Assembly (NCBI RefSeq): GCF_000375405.1
Contig: NZ_AQWS01000018.1
Span: 30 to 64,029, forward strand
DNA length: 64,000 nt
Direction of reading: 5' to 3'
Source of the DNA: Bacteroides propionicifaciens DSM 19291 = JCM 14649
Lineage (GTDB): Bacteria > Bacteroidota > Bacteroidia > Bacteroidales > Bacteroidaceae
The notes below the pieces were generated by a model that did not search any database, had not been told where the DNA came from, and saw only the letters and a list, made by a program, of their open reading frames with translations. Shown here in pieces: positions 22,106 through 31,175 of this stretch; the first letter of the stretch is position 1, and every line of letters begins with the position of its first letter. A program made the translations under genes and the position numbers.

Positions 22106-22130
22106 CAGCGGAGAGAGAGGTCGATGAACC
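22106..22130. repeat. Left direct repeat, candidate attachment site
   Basis: CAGCGGAGAGAGAGGT is followed by three variable bases and TGAACC, matching 39076-39100 in 22 of 25 positions. Read on the minus strand it resembles the T-arm and acceptor end of a tRNA-Ser (GGTTC..., then CTCTCTCCGC), a common integration target. No full tRNA can be folded here. Confidence 0.5.
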
Positions 22131-22319
22131 TGATACTCCAACCTATTTAAGTTCAATGTATTATATCTTATTTTTTGCTTGTGGGGTACGGATAAGAGCG
22201 CACTGCAAAATGGAACTCTTGTCTTGGGTTTGCTTCCCATTGTCTCCACAATACTCGGGTTCAAAGATACAATATATTTTGCAATAAGCAACTATGCTGG
22301 ATTACAATCTTTTAATGTT

Positions 22320-22367
22320 AGTGCAAGGTGCAAGCTTATCTATATATAGATACTTGCACCTTGCACT
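22320..22367. repeat. 48-nt end hairpin, copy 1
   Basis: AGTGCAAGGTGCAAG and its exact complement enclose an AT-rich centre that also pairs. Copy 2 at 39321-39368 has identical 15-nt arms and the same 48-nt length but a different inner stem. Within each arm GTGCAAG is nearly repeated twice. Possibly a replication, transfer or regulatory structure of the element family. Confidence 0.6.
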
Positions 22368-22480
22368 AAAAAGAGGGAATAGTGTTTGACTACGAAGAAT
22401 ACAGTTTGATGATCTGAAGATTATTACCAGTTGGAGTAAATAAACTACGATAAAATACCATTTAATTATAATAAATCAAT

Positions 22481-22500
22481 TATATTTGCGTTTAACGCAA
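22481..22500 (+). promoter_or_regulatory. Promoter and operator of the BREX operon
   Basis: TATATTTG at 22481-22488 fits the Bacteroidota -7 box TAnnTTTG. Overlapping its end is a perfect 15-bp palindrome TTGCGTT-T-AACGCAA (22486-22500), ending 14 nt before the XRE start. A repressor bound here would cover the promoter, so autoregulation by the XRE protein is plausible. No good -33 TTTG is seen at the usual spacing. Confidence 0.55.
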
Positions 22501-22514
22501 TATAATTTAGAGCA

Positions 22515-22733
22515 ATGGAAGATATAAACAGAATCAAAGTAGTCCTTGTAGAAAGAAAGAAAACCAGCAAATGGCTGGCAGAATCTCTTGGGAAAAACCC
22601 GGCTACCGTATCTAAATGGTGCACAAACACTTCACAACCCGATTTATCTACATTAACTCGGATTGCCCAATTATTGGATGTTGACATAAAAGATCTGCTA
22701 AATAGCAGAATGACAGAGGGAGAATCAAAATGA
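22515..22733 (+). CDS. Small XRE-family regulator leading the BREX operon
   Basis: This 72-aa protein is essentially one helix-turn-helix of the Cro/CI type (TSKWLAESLGKNPATVSKWCTNTSQPDLSTL in the middle). Its stop overlaps the brxA start by 4 nt, so it is translated with the BREX genes. BREX operons of other bacteria often have a WYL-domain regulator (BrxR), but here a minimal XRE takes that place. It is about 50% identical by eye to the 69-aa protein at 55616-55825 that precedes the GTPase/HerA operon. Confidence 0.85.
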   Translation: MEDINRIKVVLVERKKTSKWLAESLGKNPATVSKWCTNTSQPDLSTLTRIAQLLDVDIKDLLNSRMTEGESK

Positions 22734-23359
22734 GTATAAATAAGAAAAGTCCATATACTGCTGCAATTACAGGCGGTGGTTTCTTGTTTGAAGAGACAAA
22801 CATCCTACTACCTCTACTCCAATCTGAGGAGCGAGATAAACTTCTCAAACAGGAATCCTTATACAATGAACTCCTGCAAATCAATTCTGAAAAATCTCGA
22901 AAGAGATGCATAGCAGAAGTAAAGCGCCGTTACAATGCTGTTTCTCCCTCTTTTTGGGTAGATTATCAAGCGATGGCGGAAGAGAATCAGTACGCAGCTT
23001 TGTTTTTTGTCCTGCTCAAAACATATAAGATATTGTTTGATTTTCATACGAATGTTACGATAAAGAGGTGGAACTCAATCTCCAAAGCAATTTTTACAGA
23101 AGATCTTATGATGGAGTTCAATGAAATCTCTGCCAACGATGCCTTTGTTGATTCATGGTCAGAGATGACAAAGAGGAAAGTGGCGAGTGCCTACCTTACC
23201 ATTTTGCGTAAAATTGGGATGTTAGATACCGACAACCAACTACAATCATTGTCTTGTAGCAATTTCGATTACTACATTCGATTAGAAGAACAATGGTTCT
23301 TAGAAGCAGCGCTATTGCTTCCTTATCAGATAGAAACAATAAAGAAGTCAACGCTATGA
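22730..23359 (+). CDS. brxA: BREX protein BrxA (DUF1819)
   Basis: This 209-aa small helical protein is found at the start of type I BREX operons. The family entry motif (YTAAITGGGFLFEETNILLPLL) and the region around AALFFVLLKTYKILFDFHTNV are typical of DUF1819. Known BrxA proteins bind DNA, but their exact role in phage exclusion is unsettled. It overlaps the XRE gene (4 nt) and brxB (ATGA), giving a translationally coupled start to the operon. Confidence 0.9.
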   Translation: MSINKKSPYTAAITGGGFLFEETNILLPLLQSEERDKLLKQESLYNELLQINSEKSRKRCIAEVKRRYNAVSPSFWVDYQAMAEENQYAALFFVLLKTYKILFDFHTNVTIKRWNSISKAIFTEDLMMEFNEISANDAFVDSWSEMTKRKVASAYLTILRKIGMLDTDNQLQSLSCSNFDYYIRLEEQWFLEAALLLPYQIETIKKSTL

Positions 23360-23967
23360 CGATAAAAGAGTTAGATGATAAACTAAACAGTCCGGGGTTT
23401 CAGGATGCCGAAAATGGAGATTTGTTCTACAATTTTTTTATTTACCAGTACCCCGCCGACCAAGAATACGACATTCGTCGCCAGATACAAGAGTTTAAGG
23501 CAAACCTGATACGCCCTATCAACTATGTGGATGTATTAACTTTGAACTTGTTTGAAGAGTTCTGTCGTTTTTTGAGCCAGAAGCGTTTCTTGCGTCATCC
23601 CTCTATGTTGGATTATTTATTAGAAAAAGAACAAAACGACCCGACGAATGCTCAGAATGTATCAGAAACATTAATGCGCAACGCACATGGACAGGAGTTT
23701 TTACACTATATACACCAACGAATCACAGAGCACATATCCATTCGAGACGATTACAAACGTCCTTATGTATTTCTCAATGGAGTTGGATCTATGTACCCTT
23801 ATCTTCGTGTAAATGAGTTTTTGGCTCTTTACGAAGATTTCAACGATACCAATAAATACAAAATCATAGTCTTTTATCCCGGACATCGGGATCATAATTC
23901 ATTCCGTCTGTTCGGTATTTTGCCGGACAATAATACCTATCGCGCCACTTTATTAATAAACGAATAG
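23356..23967 (+). CDS. brxB: BREX protein BrxB (DUF1788)
   Basis: A 203-aa protein from the internal ATG at 23356, which overlaps the brxA stop as ATGA. The longer open frame from 23293 would run deep into brxA. Features such as NLIRPINYVDVLTLNLFEEF and the C-terminal VFLNGVGSMYPYLRVNEFLALYED with FYPG fit DUF1788/BrxB. Its function within BREX is not fully known; it is required in model systems. Confidence 0.9.
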   Translation: MTIKELDDKLNSPGFQDAENGDLFYNFFIYQYPADQEYDIRRQIQEFKANLIRPINYVDVLTLNLFEEFCRFLSQKRFLRHPSMLDYLLEKEQNDPTNAQNVSETLMRNAHGQEFLHYIHQRITEHISIRDDYKRPYVFLNGVGSMYPYLRVNEFLALYEDFNDTNKYKIIVFYPGHRDHNSFRLFGILPDNNTYRATLLINE

Positions 23968-23969
23968 CC

Positions 23970-26900
23970 ATGAAATTAAAAGAGATATACAGCAAACCTA
24001 TTGAACGTGCAGTAAACCCTGCCGTATCGGCAACCAAGTTCGACGAAGAGACAAAATGGGTAGAAATACAAGAATATGTCTTTACGGACGAAATCATGAA
24101 TGGACTTTTCCGCATATTAGATGCCATTAAAAATAATCGTCCCTATGACCACGTCGGGATTTGGATCGATGGATATTATGGTTCGGGGAAATCTCACTTT
24201 TTGAAATATCTGGATTATTGCATCACACCCAACACACAAGAAGTTGCATTAAGCCGATTTACCGAAGCGGTAAAAGATATTGATCCTTTAGATGATACGC
24301 ATAATCTACAATTTGACTATCGGGATATAGAATCAATAGCGAACTGGCTGAAACGAGCAACCATCGACACCTGTATCTTCAATTTGGAAACATCCTACGA
24401 TAATTCTACCGACAAAAAGAAGGCTTTTCTTCATGTTTTTTGGAATGAATTTAATGGTAAACGTGGATTCAATAAATTCAACATTACCATGGCTCAACAC
24501 TTAGAGAAGCCATTGGCGGAGAAAGGTGTATTCGAGGCTTTCAAGCAACGCATTGCCGAAGAGGGAGGTGATTGGAATGACCCTGGCATGGCTGCCGATA
24601 TGATAGACAATGAACTATCTATGGTTCTTGATATTGCTGCCGAGTTAGCTCCTTCTTTAGATAAAGAGAGTATCCGTGAACGAATCATTAAGCGCGATAC
24701 GAATATGAGTATCGAGCGTTTCGGAGGAGAACTGGCTGCTTATCTGAAAGACAAAGGCGATGATTACCGTCTCATCCTTTTAGCCGACGAAGTGAGTCAG
24801 TTTATTAACAAAGAGAGAGACCGCTACCTGAATCTACAGGAAATTATCACGAAGCTTTCCGAGTCCTGCGGCAATAAAGTATGGGTGGCTTGTACCGCAC
24901 AGCAGGATCTTTCCGAAATTATGGACGACTGCCACATTGTTGAAGAAAAAGATAAAGAGGGAAAAATTAAAGGACGTTTTGAAGTAAAGGTATCACTCAA
25001 AGGTACACAACCCGAAGTTATTACCCAAAAACGTATCTTGGATAAAAAGGAGGAGGTAATAGACGATCTGGGCGATTTGTACAATCAAACAAAAGCTTCG
25101 TTCGACTTACAATTCAAACTACCCGCTACCTACAAGGGATATGAATCCAAAGAAGACTTTATCGCTTACTATCCGTTTGTACCTTATCAGTTCAAACTGA
25201 TTATGCAAGTATTCAACTCATTTTTGAACTTAGGCTATGTGGCGAAAGAGGTAAAAGGGAATGAGCGTAGCATTATCAAAGTGATTCACTCGACTGCCAA
25301 GGCAAACATGGACGCTGACTTGGGTAAGTTTATATCCTTCGATGAGCTGTACAACAATATGTTTGAAGAGGGCTTGCAAGCACGTGGCCAGCGTGCGGTG
25401 AACAATGCCGTCCAGATGGCACGTGCCTATTCGACCAATCCCAAATTAGCTGTACGGGTGGCAAATGTGCTCTTTATGATTTGTAATATTTCGCAAACTG
25501 ACCAGTTGGTATTTCCCGCCACGCTCGATAATATTACTAGCCTATTGGTAAACGATGTGGATACTCCTCGTTTGAATATTAAAAACGATGTAGAGAAAGT
25601 GATCGACTATCTTTGCGACAACAATATTATCCGACGCGAACAAAGCAAACAGGGTGCTCCCGAAACCTATCAATTCTATTCGGAAGAGGAGATGCGCGTA
25701 GCTACGCTGATCAAGACCCAGCAAGTAGACACCAACACCCAAGCAGAACAGCTCAAAGATATTTTTTTCAAACATTTCTCAAATCTACGAAACAAAGAGC
25801 AGTATAAAACTCGTTCTTTCTCTGTCGGAGTTACTATAAAACAACGTTTTTTTCTAACTACCAACAATCCGGATGTTCAAATTGAATTTGCGATGGATGC
25901 GGATTGGGATAATGCCGACCAATTAGCCTTGCAAAATGGCGCACAAAATCGACTAATCTTTTATATCGCTCCACAGTTTCAAGCCAACAAGCGTTTATTC
26001 AATAACTTCTATTGGTTCTGTCAGGTGCAACGCTACATGGCGACCCCCGTTATGAATGAAGATAACGCCAACACACGCAAAGAGTTTCAAAAACGTGCAG
26101 CGGAGGTGCTCTCTTCTCATATTATTCCTGAGTTTCAAAAGATATTAGATAGTTGTCCCGTTATTAGCGGTATGGCGGTAATAGACAATTCGGAACTTTC
26201 AGCCAAATATGGTACGCAGCGTTATGAGGCAGCCATACAAAAACACTTATCTTCAATCTATACCGATGCTGTATTGGTGGACAACCCGGAAATACCTCGC
26301 ACAACAGATGGATTGCGTAAGGCTATACTGCGCCCGGTCAATCCGGGTGATTACGATGGTCTGGGTGCCGAAATGACTACTGCCGAAAAGCGTGTAGAAA
26401 ACTATTTAAGCAAGCAATTTGGCGAAGTAAATGTATCGGAAGTGCTTGCCAAGTTTGCCAAAGCTCCTTTCGGTTGGGATAATATCTGCACCTTATATGT
26501 CATCAACGAATTGGTACGCCGACACCGAAGGGATTACTCCTACGCCAACAACCCCAATGTCGAACTGGCGACGGTAGCGAATAAAATTGCAGGTGAGTCG
26601 AATAAATTCACACTTCGAGAGGCTACTGCCATCTCACAAGATATACTCAATCGGTTTATGGAGAGTTGGAAAGATATATTCGGGGTTACGGAAGTCTTTT
26701 CCACAAACGACAGTGCACAACTTTTCCGAATGTGTCGAGAAGATGGAAATGAACGTAGCCTCACCAAGCGTAGAGATGCCTACAATCGTTTAGTAAACAA
26801 TCACGCCCAATATCCATTTATCGCTCCTATTCGAGAGATGACAGCACTTTTTGATGAGTGGATGACAGAGCGTGATCCTGAAAAATTCTTCAACGCCGTA

Positions 26901-27578
26901 ATCAACGACCGAGAAAAAGCGCACGCAATGATGGATACCTGCAAAGAGGTAAACCAATTTATCAACGATCAGCTACCAAACTACAAATCCATTCGTGATT
27001 TTGTGCGTGAAAACAGCGATAATTTCCGTTTTGTGCCGGATCAATTGCAACCAGAAGTGGTAGAGATTAGTAAGATAGAAACGGCAGCGTGGCCTATCCG
27101 TATCCGTGATTATATGAAAATGCGCACCAACTTAACCACCGCATTGGGAGAGGTGAAAAAAGAGCTGCGCGAGAAGATCACTAAAGCGTATAACAATGCT
27201 TATGAACTATTGGAACGTGGCTGCGAAGCAGAAAATGTAGATAAGTCGGTTCTTTCAAATAAAGAGGCAACCATCCAAGTTAAAACGTCCCCTCAAAATA
27301 TTCTTGCCCTGCAAAACAACCTCAATACGGATAGCTTTTACGCAGAACAGGCAGAGCGTATTCAGAGAGCGATAAAGCCTGTAAAACCTTATCCGCTTAA
27401 TACAGGCAAGGGCGACGATAATAGAGTGGCTGAGCCTCATGTGAAAAATATCAGTTTGCAAACCCGCACTATAAAACCGCTGCATGTAGAAAGCGACGTC
27501 GATGCCTATCTGGCTAAATTGAAGGAGCAATTAATGAAGCAGATAAAAGAGGGGCATTCGGTAATGATTATTAAATAA
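23970..27578 (+). CDS. brxC: BREX P-loop ATPase BrxC
   Basis: This 1202-aa large ATPase (also called PglY in related systems) is essential for BREX. Walker A is GYYGSGKSH at about residues 66-74. A likely Walker B is LILLADEV near residue 270, followed by an ATPase-typical sensor region (VWVACTAQQDL). Length matches BrxC (about 1200 aa). It starts 2 nt after brxB and is followed 8 nt later by pglX. Confidence 0.95.
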   Translation: MKLKEIYSKPIERAVNPAVSATKFDEETKWVEIQEYVFTDEIMNGLFRILDAIKNNRPYDHVGIWIDGYYGSGKSHFLKYLDYCITPNTQEVALSRFTEAVKDIDPLDDTHNLQFDYRDIESIANWLKRATIDTCIFNLETSYDNSTDKKKAFLHVFWNEFNGKRGFNKFNITMAQHLEKPLAEKGVFEAFKQRIAEEGGDWNDPGMAADMIDNELSMVLDIAAELAPSLDKESIRERIIKRDTNMSIERFGGELAAYLKDKGDDYRLILLADEVSQFINKERDRYLNLQEIITKLSESCGNKVWVACTAQQDLSEIMDDCHIVEEKDKEGKIKGRFEVKVSLKGTQPEVITQKRILDKKEEVIDDLGDLYNQTKASFDLQFKLPATYKGYESKEDFIAYYPFVPYQFKLIMQVFNSFLNLGYVAKEVKGNERSIIKVIHSTAKANMDADLGKFISFDELYNNMFEEGLQARGQRAVNNAVQMARAYSTNPKLAVRVANVLFMICNISQTDQLVFPATLDNITSLLVNDVDTPRLNIKNDVEKVIDYLCDNNIIRREQSKQGAPETYQFYSEEEMRVATLIKTQQVDTNTQAEQLKDIFFKHFSNLRNKEQYKTRSFSVGVTIKQRFFLTTNNPDVQIEFAMDADWDNADQLALQNGAQNRLIFYIAPQFQANKRLFNNFYWFCQVQRYMATPVMNEDNANTRKEFQKRAAEVLSSHIIPEFQKILDSCPVISGMAVIDNSELSAKYGTQRYEAAIQKHLSSIYTDAVLVDNPEIPRTTDGLRKAILRPVNPGDYDGLGAEMTTAEKRVENYLSKQFGEVNVSEVLAKFAKAPFGWDNICTLYVINELVRRHRRDYSYANNPNVELATVANKIAGESNKFTLREATAISQDILNRFMESWKDIFGVTEVFSTNDSAQLFRMCREDGNERSLTKRRDAYNRLVNNHAQYPFIAPIREMTALFDEWMTERDPEKFFNAVINDREKAHAMMDTCKEVNQFINDQLPNYKSIRDFVRENSDNFRFVPDQLQPEVVEISKIETAAWPIRIRDYMKMRTNLTTALGEVKKELREKITKAYNNAYELLERGCEAENVDKSVLSNKEATIQVKTSPQNILALQNNLNTDSFYAEQAERIQRAIKPVKPYPLNTGKGDDNRVAEPHVKNISLQTRTIKPLHVESDVDAYLAKLKEQLMKQIKEGHSVMIIK

Positions 27579-27586
27579 GATACAAC

Positions 27587-30500
27587 ATGGATACCAATCA
27601 AATAAAAAGATTTGCCATTGAAGCACGCAACAAATTAAAAGAGGGCGTGGCAATGAAAATGGCTTCTCTGGGTTTTACAAAAAAAGGAGATGTGGCAGAG
27701 AATATGCGTCCTACCTTGATACAGGGCGGTTCGCTTTGGAAGGGACAGATTCAAACGGAGACATTTTTCCACCAGTGGATGTCGCTCTATATCCGCATTC
27801 AAGACAAAGGGATGAACGTAGTATACGAAGAGGCTGCCTACACTTGGTTTAACCGCCTGGTGGCTATTCGCATCTTGCAAAAGAACGGATTGGCAGAACC
27901 TATTCTCGACTTTGCCGACGAAGCACGTACCCCACGCATTGTTGACGAAGCACGGGGAGGGCGCATCCCCCAAATGACCGAAGAGGAGCGCAAGCATCTG
28001 ATGGAGCTATTGGACGACGATACGAAAACCACCGAACAGTTCGCTTTATTAATCACGGCTTGGTGCCATCAAAATCCTATCATTGAGAAATGTTTTGGTG
28101 CTATCGCTGACTATACAGAATTATTGTTGCCCAACAATATTTTGGCGGAAGGCGGGTTCTTGGATATGCTCAACCATACAGAGTTTATCACCGATGATGA
28201 TTTCCGGTCTCCCGAACTTATTGGTTGGCTCTATCAATTCTACATCTCCGAACGCAAAGACGAGGTGTTTGCCAAGAAGGGGAAGTTTAGTGCAGACGAG
28301 ATACCCGCCGCCACACAGATATTTACCCCCAACTGGATAGTGAAGTATATGGTGGAAAACAGCGTGGGACGTATCTATCTCGACAACAATCCACACGCTA
28401 CGGCAATGAAGGAGAGATGGAAATACTTGGTAGATCCCGACACTCCTACACCCAAAGAAAGCAAATACCGATATAATGAGCTGACAGAACTCCGCATTGC
28501 CGACTTGGCTTGTGGCTCGGGACACATCCTCAACGAGTGTTTCGATATTCTTTACGACCTCTACATTGCCGAAGGATATACCCGCGGCGAAGCCATTGAA
28601 AATATTTTCCGCCACAACCTAACAGGCATCGACCTCGACAAGCGCGCCCAGCAACTGGCCATCTTTGCTTTGTTATTGAAAGCGTGCCAAAAAGATAGAA
28701 GCTATGTGGATGCCAAGCTATTGCCTGTGGTACTCACCATGCCGAAGCCATGGAGCGAAGCCAAGAACGGAAGCCTATCTACTGCCCTCTCACACTTCTT
28801 TAATGGATGCGAAACCCCAACCATCGTTGAAGAACTGCAAACAGCTTTCGAACTGATGAAAGATGCCGACTCATTGGGATCTATTATGAAGTTTGATATA
28901 GCAGACACCACGCGCTATGCCCTAAAGCAGGCGGTGGAGTATTGGGCGAACGAACGCTTTGTGCCCGAAGAGGTGGAAGAAATGTTGCCAAATATACAGC
29001 TGATATTGGCATTGACGGAGAGGTATGCGGCAATTGTGATGAATCCACCCTATATGGGGGGAGGAAATATGAACGAGGTGTTAGGTAAGTATGTGAAGAA
29101 GAATTATGAGGAGGGGAAAGCGGATTTGTTCTCTGTCTTTATGTATTTGGGTATGGAGCGATTGGAGAAGAATGGCAAGCAGGCACAAATCAATATGCAG
29201 AGCTGGATGTTTCTCTCGTCTTTCGAGAAACTACGCCATACATTCTTGACTAATTATCATCTCGACAATATGCTACACCTTGGACCACGTACATTCGATG
29301 AACTTTCGGGTGAGGTGGTGCAGAATACGGCTTTTGTGTTTACAAAGGATATGCCTCAAGAACAAGGGGGTACATACCACCGACTGATTGATGGAAAGAG
29401 TTGTAGAGCGAAAGAGGAGATGTTTTTGGCAGGAGAGAATTGCTATACGAAGGTATCTCAACAGAACTTTAACAAGATTCCGGGAAGTCCGATTGGGTAT
29501 TGGGTTTCATCTTCGTTCTGTGAAACTCTTAAAAAAAAGACATTAGGAGACGTTGCTCATCCAAGAAGAACTATTCAATGTGGTGATGTTGTAAAATATA
29601 TACATTTTTGGCATGAAGTATCTAATTCTTGTATCGAAAAAACAATAAATTTAGAGAAATTAAAGCAATCATCGTTTACATGGTTTAGATTTACGAGTGG
29701 AGGAAATGCTCGTCGTTGGTATGGGAATATAGATAGTGTTTTGTTTTGGAGAAACAATGGTTATACGATAAAAACAACCGGAAAAGCAATAATCCCCAAC
29801 GAAGATTTATATTTCAGAAAGTGTGTTGGATATAACAGAATTACTTCTAATGGAATAACTGCTCGATATATACAACAAGGAATTTTAGTAGGAGATGCAA
29901 CGTCAATAATAGTACCAAAAACTCAGAATAATTACTATTTAGGGTTATTAAACTCAAAGGTGTCCACATATTCGATGGCTGTGTATAATCCTACATTGGC
30001 TGCTCAAACAGGAAGTTTAAGTAAAATTCCGATATTATTTGATAATGTCGGAAATATTGAAAACATTGTTGATATATCTATTTCTTTCTCCCGCCTCGAC
30101 TGGGACGCCCACGAAACCTCTTGGGACTTCCAAACCAATGAACTTATTGCACTATCCCAAGAAGGATTAGGTAATATTCAAGCAAGTATCAACGATGAAC
30201 CTGCCATGAATTATTATTCCTTAGAATTACTCTATCAAGAATACAAAACCAAGTGGACAACTATGTTCCACCAGCTCCACGCCAACGAAGAAGAGCTCAA
30301 CCGTCAATTTATCGACATCTACGGCTTGCAAGACGAACTTACCCCCGATGTTCCGTTAGAAGAGATTACTATTCTTCAACAAGGCGAAGTGAAGATAGTA
30401 GACGGAGCATTGCAGTTCCAAGCCGATGTAGTAATCAAGCAACTCATCTCTTACGCCATCGGCTGCTGGATGGGACGTTATCGCCTCGACAAGCCAGGAT

Positions 30501-31123
30501 TATATATTGCCCACCCTAATGCCAAAGAAGAGGAGATAGTAACCTATCCTTACGGAGACGAAAAGCTCACCATAGATGATGATGGTATCATTCCAGTATT
30601 GCCCTACGAGTGCCCCTTCGAGGATAACTTACAGAATCGTATTGTCGATTTTGTGCGTATCGCCTTTGGCAATGATTCACTTGCCGAAAACTTAAACTTT
30701 GTGGAGCAATGCTTAGGTAGCACCATCGAGAAATACCTCGATAAGGAGTATTGGAAAAATCATAAGAAAATGTATCAGAACCGCCCTATCTATTGGTTGT
30801 GGTCATCAAAAAAAGGTGCCTTCAAGGTAATTAGCTATATGCACCGCATGGATGCCTATACCGCAGAACGTGTGCGCTCTAAATACCTATTGCCTTATAT
30901 TGAATACCTGAACAATAAAATTGCCGACCTCGAAAGCCGCGCAGCCCAGCTATCGGTAGGTGAGAGTCGTAAGCTCGATGCCCTGCGCAAAGCTCATACC
31001 GAATGTGTGGAATACCACGAACGCCTGCAGGTAGTAGCCGAGCAAGCTATCGCTTTCGATCTCGATGATGGCGTGGTGGTGAATTATGCGAAGTTTGGTG
31101 ATGTGTTGGCAAAAATAAAGTAA
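27587..31123 (+). CDS. pglX: BREX adenine-specific DNA methyltransferase PglX
   Basis: This 1178-aa m6A methyltransferase marks host DNA at the BREX recognition site and, with the other Brx proteins, helps block phage replication. The SAM-binding motif is DLACGSGHILNE (about residues 304-315) and the catalytic motif is NPPY (within IVMNPPYMGGG, about residue 485). The part at about residues 630-835 (29480-30090) is markedly poorer in G+C than both flanks and probably contains the target-recognition segment. The gene is intact. No second pglX or inverted partial copy is seen in the window. Confidence 0.95.
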   Translation: MDTNQIKRFAIEARNKLKEGVAMKMASLGFTKKGDVAENMRPTLIQGGSLWKGQIQTETFFHQWMSLYIRIQDKGMNVVYEEAAYTWFNRLVAIRILQKNGLAEPILDFADEARTPRIVDEARGGRIPQMTEEERKHLMELLDDDTKTTEQFALLITAWCHQNPIIEKCFGAIADYTELLLPNNILAEGGFLDMLNHTEFITDDDFRSPELIGWLYQFYISERKDEVFAKKGKFSADEIPAATQIFTPNWIVKYMVENSVGRIYLDNNPHATAMKERWKYLVDPDTPTPKESKYRYNELTELRIADLACGSGHILNECFDILYDLYIAEGYTRGEAIENIFRHNLTGIDLDKRAQQLAIFALLLKACQKDRSYVDAKLLPVVLTMPKPWSEAKNGSLSTALSHFFNGCETPTIVEELQTAFELMKDADSLGSIMKFDIADTTRYALKQAVEYWANERFVPEEVEEMLPNIQLILALTERYAAIVMNPPYMGGGNMNEVLGKYVKKNYEEGKADLFSVFMYLGMERLEKNGKQAQINMQSWMFLSSFEKLRHTFLTNYHLDNMLHLGPRTFDELSGEVVQNTAFVFTKDMPQEQGGTYHRLIDGKSCRAKEEMFLAGENCYTKVSQQNFNKIPGSPIGYWVSSSFCETLKKKTLGDVAHPRRTIQCGDVVKYIHFWHEVSNSCIEKTINLEKLKQSSFTWFRFTSGGNARRWYGNIDSVLFWRNNGYTIKTTGKAIIPNEDLYFRKCVGYNRITSNGITARYIQQGILVGDATSIIVPKTQNNYYLGLLNSKVSTYSMAVYNPTLAAQTGSLSKIPILFDNVGNIENIVDISISFSRLDWDAHETSWDFQTNELIALSQEGLGNIQASINDEPAMNYYSLELLYQEYKTKWTTMFHQLHANEEELNRQFIDIYGLQDELTPDVPLEEITILQQGEVKIVDGALQFQADVVIKQLISYAIGCWMGRYRLDKPGLYIAHPNAKEEEIVTYPYGDEKLTIDDDGIIPVLPYECPFEDNLQNRIVDFVRIAFGNDSLAENLNFVEQCLGSTIEKYLDKEYWKNHKKMYQNRPIYWLWSSKKGAFKVISYMHRMDAYTAERVRSKYLLPYIEYLNNKIADLESRAAQLSVGESRKLDALRKAHTECVEYHERLQVVAEQAIAFDLDDGVVVNYAKFGDVLAKIK

Positions 31124-31175
31124 ACGACGGGAAAGACTATCTTGGAAGAGATTGGGAGATAAATGAATAAATGAT

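Larger units (their letters stand above)
21907..22514. other. Non-coding left end of the BREX element
   Basis: About 600 bases without a gene. They hold a 13-bp hairpin (22032-22060), the left copy of a direct repeat (22106-22130), a 48-nt hairpin (22320-22367) and the promoter/operator region of the BREX-leading XRE gene. The order hairpin, direct repeat, 48-nt hairpin, XRE gene is repeated near 39.0-39.6 kb. Confidence 0.6.

Noticed and set aside
22106-22130. A tRNA gene at the direct repeat
   Set aside because: Only a T-arm and acceptor-like end can be seen; no D-arm or anticodon arm can be folded, so it is listed as a repeat.
23293-23355. Upstream extension of brxB
   Set aside because: The 21 extra codons lie inside brxA. 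The ATG at 23356 overlaps the brxA stop as ATGA, a usual coupling pattern.
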